Source: Zhouia spongiae (GTDB lineage: Bacteria > Bacteroidota > Bacteroidia > Flavobacteriales > Flavobacteriaceae). From it: a stretch of 64,000 nucleotides of DNA. The notes under the pieces are model-generated. The model was given only the letters and a program-made list of their open reading frames with translations, had not been told where the DNA came from and did not search any database. The stretch spans positions 434,001 to 498,000 of the forward strand of contig NZ_CP094326.1 in assembly GCF_022760175.1 (NCBI RefSeq). Direction: 5' to 3'. The position numbers and the translations under genes are program-made. Position 1 is the stretch's first letter. Each line of letters starts with the position of its first letter. Below are positions 60,845-64,000 of the stretch, in pieces.

Positions 60845-63800
60845 TTAAAAAGTTATAGCGTTTAAATGCTTATCGACCAAGATAGCTTTCTCTAGGCCTA
60901 AGTCAAATTTCAATGTACGTTTCGCTTTAAAACGAATCTTGAATAATTCTTTGTTGCCATCTAATGATTTCTGATCTCCTATATTTATAAAAGCTGGATA
61001 CAACACCTTATCGCCATTAGAATGCAACCTGTTATTGGTTAAGTTTTCCATCGACTCCATATTTAAAGGGTCGATCCCCTCGAATTCATAGTCCTTTTCA
61101 TTATATGGAATTGCGAAGCTTAATGCATTCACAGACTTAAGACTTTTACCTTTTACCATTATCTCGACAGTTTCACCGGCATTGTAATGCCGTTTTACTG
61201 TTGAAAGTATGATCGCCCCGTCTACTTTGATTTGCTTGTCCTCTTTAACACCACCTTCTAACTGTGTTGCAACGATAGAAATATCATAAGCATCGATAAG
61301 GTTATTCTTATTTACATCTCCGATGCTCACATACCCTTCAAAATCGGCATCCCCCTTTCTCAATCCTGTATAATTGGTATATGACGTCAGGTCGTTACCA
61401 TCTATCACCCCATCATTATTAATATCTCCCGGCAAATAACTTTCTGTTCCGGGGACTTTAAACACATACAACTCTCTCCCGGAACCGTATCCACCTACAC
61501 CTTCAGTGATATTGATTTTTATATACCGTGCTGTTGGGTTTTCCTTGAATACAAAAGTCTTTATATCATTATCTCTTTTCCATTCAAAATCTCCAGCAGT
61601 TATCCAGTTTTCTTTATCATTACTATAATGAACCTCCCCTTTCAACCAGATACCATTTCCTCCGGATCTTCTGGGCAAATACTCAAATTTATCCAGTTGA
61701 TTGTATGATTTCAAATCTATTACCAGATCGAGAGGAATTGAATTTGCTCCCCATGCAGTATGCCACTGGTTGCCTTCGTCAAAATCAAAGAATTTATCTA
61801 CCTCATAACCTCCCTGATTCTCGGATGAAGTTTCTGCAACGATATCTTTAATTGCAAACTCCAGAGGGTTTGATTTGGTTTTCGCTGTAAATTGTGTCCA
61901 GTCTGAAACCCCGTCTTTATTAACCGCTCTTAACTTGAATGAATATTCTGTTTCGGCTTCCAGCCCTTCAAAGAGGAGTTCTGTTTCTTTTATGGTTGAA
62001 TAAAACATATTGTTAAATTCAATCTCGTAGTAGTCGGCGTTTGCTACTTCCTGCCATGTTGGTTTTAGCGTATATGCTTCCGCATCTTCATCAAAAACCC
62101 GTGCATTACCCGGTGTCTGCATGGCTCCGGTAGTCAGCTTATGTGTCTCCTTTGGTTCAAAAACAAACCCTTTCAACTGTAGTTGTATGCTTTGGGATGT
62201 AACATCCACTTTTCCCGTTTTAACCAACAGCCTGGGGTTTTTCAGCAGCCGAACTTTTTCAAATTCACTGTCCCTAGTTGAAAACCTGTTAAAATCCGGT
62301 TGCTCTTCGTAATAATACACATTCTCCCTGCCTTTCATTTCTTCTTTACTATCAACTTCCAGGAGTTTTACTTTTCTACCCGCAATTTTCAGGGATACCT
62401 TTTTCGGTTTTTTGGTAACATTGATCCTGAATTCAGTAGATTTTTCTTTTGTAAACCCCTTGTAACTACCCTCAGAAGGATGAACAGTCAGCCATACATT
62501 ATCCTTTACATCAACTTCAGATTCGATTAATGTATATACTCCTTCTCCATTTTTATAAGCTTCGGTAACACCGTCATCATCATATTCCCTAAAAGACGAT
62601 TTACCATACGGATACACATCATAGATTCGTAAATTATTGTTTATCTCCGCTACATTATTGTTAGGATTAACCATAGGGATTATCGCACCTCTCTTTACAA
62701 AAACAGGTAATTTCCATACGGGACTTGCAACACTATTAATAATCTGATTTCCTTTATATTGTTCCCCTGTAAAATAATCTACCCATAAACCTTCCGGCAG
62801 GTATATCCCGTTTCTGATATCGTTTCCTTCTTCGTCTGCCTTAGTTTCTTTATAGATTGGCGCCACTAAAAAGCCTGGTCCGTACATAAACTGGTATTGG
62901 GTTGCAGTTCCCTGGGTATAACTGTTTTTTTCTTCCAGGAACATCGCTCTTATCATCGGCAGGCCGTTAACTGATTCTTTTGCAACACTGTAAGCGTACG
63001 GAAGAAGTTCTGATTTCAGTTTCAGATAATTTCTGTTTATTGATGTTACAGGCTCACCCAATGCCTGGGGATATTTTTCATTGGCTCCCCAGCCATCCAT
63101 GTTCAACTGCATCGGCGTAAATGTTTTCCATTGAAAATCCCTTGTATTTACAACAGGGTTTTTACCTCCAAAGATTCCGTCCATATCGGAAGTAATATTT
63201 GGTTGCCCTGATAAACCGGAGCCAATATAGGTTGGAATGTGAAAACGGATATATTCCCATACTCCTCCTGTCTGATCGCCCGACCATATCCCTGCGTAAC
63301 GTTGAGTTCCTGCCCAACCGTCAAGAGAAATAATAAAAGGCCTGGCATTATTTCCATATTCTGGCATGATCTCTCCGACATCGGCAACGCCATTAAGTCC
63401 GAAAGAATAACCGGCACCCACCCACGCCACATCTGTTTTTAACACTCTTACACCTGCATCACGTACTTCTTTTATAATATCTCTCTGCAAAAGCGCACTC
63501 ACCCCTTCTTTCGGGTGTAAATCGGATTGTGTCCACAGCCCTATTTCAACTCCTTTTGACCGTGCATAATCTCCAAATTCTTTCAGGTTTTGAATATTAC
63601 CATCTAAGGTTTCCGTCTGACCATACCCAGCTCCATAACCGTCATTTGGTAAAATCCACCCCAATGGCATATCATTATCCAAATAACGATCTACCGCAGC
63701 TCTTGCTGAGAATTGATAATTATTTTTTTCTCCGTTTAAAGACTCTTTAATTCCACTATTATCCTTTTGGCTTTCTTTATACCTTTTCCCGTCTTCAAAA

Positions 63801-64000
63801 AGAATTCCTTTTTCATCTTCTTTCCAGTAATCGCGGTTATAGGCATTTAAGTGCCCCTGGTAGAATCCGAATTTTGGCAACAATGCCGGCTCACCCGTCA
63901 ACTGATAAAAATCGTTCAGAAGGCCGGTCTCTTTATGGTTGATCATAAAGAATACATCGAGATAATCTGTTTCGTGGTGGAGATTGACCACTCCTTCTTG
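60845..64000 (-). CDS. GH31 glycoside hydrolase with FN3, discoidin, dockerin-like and cohesin-like domains (5' end outside window)
   Basis: Over 1050 residues are visible; the frame is open to the edge, so the N-terminus is missing. The TIM barrel carries the GH31 nucleophile region VRVLKTDVAWVG (about residue 185) and the acid/base region YAGIWSGDQTGG, preceded by LPKFGFYQGHLNAYNRDYW. After the beta modules come an FN3-like domain (about 635-725), a discoidin/CBM32-like domain (about 726-865), a dockerin-like pair of Ca2+ loops (GDINNDGVIDGNDL and DVNKNNLIDAYDI), and a C-terminal cohesin-like beta domain. Likely a secreted alpha-glycosidase; alpha-galactosidase or alpha-N-acetylgalactosaminidase types are candidates. 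I see no clear type IX C-terminal sorting signal. Confidence 0.85.
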   Translation of the reverse strand, partial: QEGVVNLHHETDYLDVFFMINHKETGLLNDFYQLTGEPALLPKFGFYQGHLNAYNRDYWKEDEKGILFEDGKRYKESQKDNSGIKESLNGEKNNYQFSARAAVDRYLDNDMPLGWILPNDGYGAGYGQTETLDGNIQNLKEFGDYARSKGVEIGLWTQSDLHPKEGVSALLQRDIIKEVRDAGVRVLKTDVAWVGAGYSFGLNGVADVGEIMPEYGNNARPFIISLDGWAGTQRYAGIWSGDQTGGVWEYIRFHIPTYIGSGLSGQPNITSDMDGIFGGKNPVVNTRDFQWKTFTPMQLNMDGWGANEKYPQALGEPVTSINRNYLKLKSELLPYAYSVAKESVNGLPMIRAMFLEEKNSYTQGTATQYQFMYGPGFLVAPIYKETKADEEGNDIRNGIYLPEGLWVDYFTGEQYKGNQIINSVASPVWKLPVFVKRGAIIPMVNPNNNVAEINNNLRIYDVYPYGKSSFREYDDDGVTEAYKNGEGVYTLIESEVDVKDNVWLTVHPSEGSYKGFTKEKSTEFRINVTKKPKKVSLKIAGRKVKLLEVDSKEEMKGRENVYYYEEQPDFNRFSTRDSEFEKVRLLKNPRLLVKTGKVDVTSQSIQLQLKGFVFEPKETHKLTTGAMQTPGNARVFDEDAEAYTLKPTWQEVANADYYEIEFNNMFYSTIKETELLFEGLEAETEYSFKLRAVNKDGVSDWTQFTAKTKSNPLEFAIKDIVAETSSENQGGYEVDKFFDFDEGNQWHTAWGANSIPLDLVIDLKSYNQLDKFEYLPRRSGGNGIWLKGEVHYSNDKENWITAGDFEWKRDNDIKTFVFKENPTARYIKINITEGVGGYGSGRELYVFKVPGTESYLPGDINNDGVIDGNDLTSYTNYTGLRKGDADFEGYVSIGDVNKNNLIDAYDISIVATQLEGGVKEDKQIKVDGAIILSTVKRHYNAGETVEIMVKGKSLKSVNALSFAIPYNEKDYEFEGIDPLNMESMENLTNNRLHSNGDKVLYPAFINIGDQKSLDGNKELFKIRFKAKRTLKFDLGLEKAILVDKHLNAITF

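Noticed and set aside
1-64000. tRNA, rRNA and CRISPR signals
   Set aside because: No cloverleaf, rRNA core or regularly spaced repeats were seen in the spacers; a tRNAscan-SE or CRISPR search was not possible here.

Overview
The window comes from a bacterium of the phylum Bacteroidota, most likely a marine-type Flavobacteriaceae. I base this on the SusC/SusD pair behind a FecI/FecR-type sigma/anti-sigma pair, the fused CcoN-CcoO oxidase subunit, a PorG-type (type IX secretion) gene beside uppS and bamA, TANNTTTG-type -7 promoter elements, almost no Shine-Dalgarno sequences, and AT-rich spacers. No rRNA, tRNA, CRISPR array or intact transposase was seen.

Layout. 1-4080 (minus) is a methionine/SAM block: metX (runs off the left edge), metY, metK. 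Each gene has its own leader device: a SAM-I riboswitch before metX, a short Met-rich leader peptide with a terminator/antiterminator before metY, and a SAM-II-type aptamer before metK. 4441-12000 holds a deoxynucleoside kinase (plus), then membrane and soluble pyrophosphatases, a DUF5686 outer-membrane protein and pdhB (all minus). 12169-19954 (plus) carries etfBA, a DUF151 nuclease-like gene, a nucleoside transporter, a repeat-rich spacer with a decayed four-helix-bundle gene, and thyA-2TM-folA-fructosamine kinase. 19951-28123 (minus) is an envelope operon: CBS protein, nadK, porG, uppS, bamA, two ompH/skp genes, murI. 28326-36476 (plus) holds pdxJ, an esterase, a FadL-type porin, an SGNH lipoprotein, a small membrane protein, tig, clpP and clpX.

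36642-46796 (plus) reads as one nutrient-uptake locus: ECF sigma, FecR, SusC-like with an STN domain, SusD-like, L-Ala-D/L-Glu-type dipeptide epimerase, serine hydrolase lipoprotein and DUF819 membrane protein. It has no glycoside hydrolase. The enzyme content suggests murein peptides or other dipeptides rather than glycans (inference). 46793-49489 carries a GH3-family protein, DUF2797 and rpsU. 49764-59085 is a cbb3 oxidase module: a divergent Fnr-type regulator, ccoI, ccoS, ccoNO, a 59-residue ccoQ, ccoP, ccoG, ccoH and a SafE-type protein. Two near-identical Fnr-like boxes lie before ccoI and ccoS at exactly the same distance from their -7 elements.

59086-60844 is an accessory patch: two AT-rich unknown genes in cassette-like surroundings (one with a probable A-tract frameshift at its start) and a 111-bp element with perfect 17-bp inverted ends. 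The window closes with the 3' part of a large GH31 glycosidase (minus) carrying FN3, discoidin, dockerin-like and cohesin-like modules.

The most novel-looking items are the metY leader-peptide attenuator within a three-device methionine cluster, the Fnr promoter pair with its three-cysteine regulator, the putative murein-peptide uptake locus, and the accessory patch.
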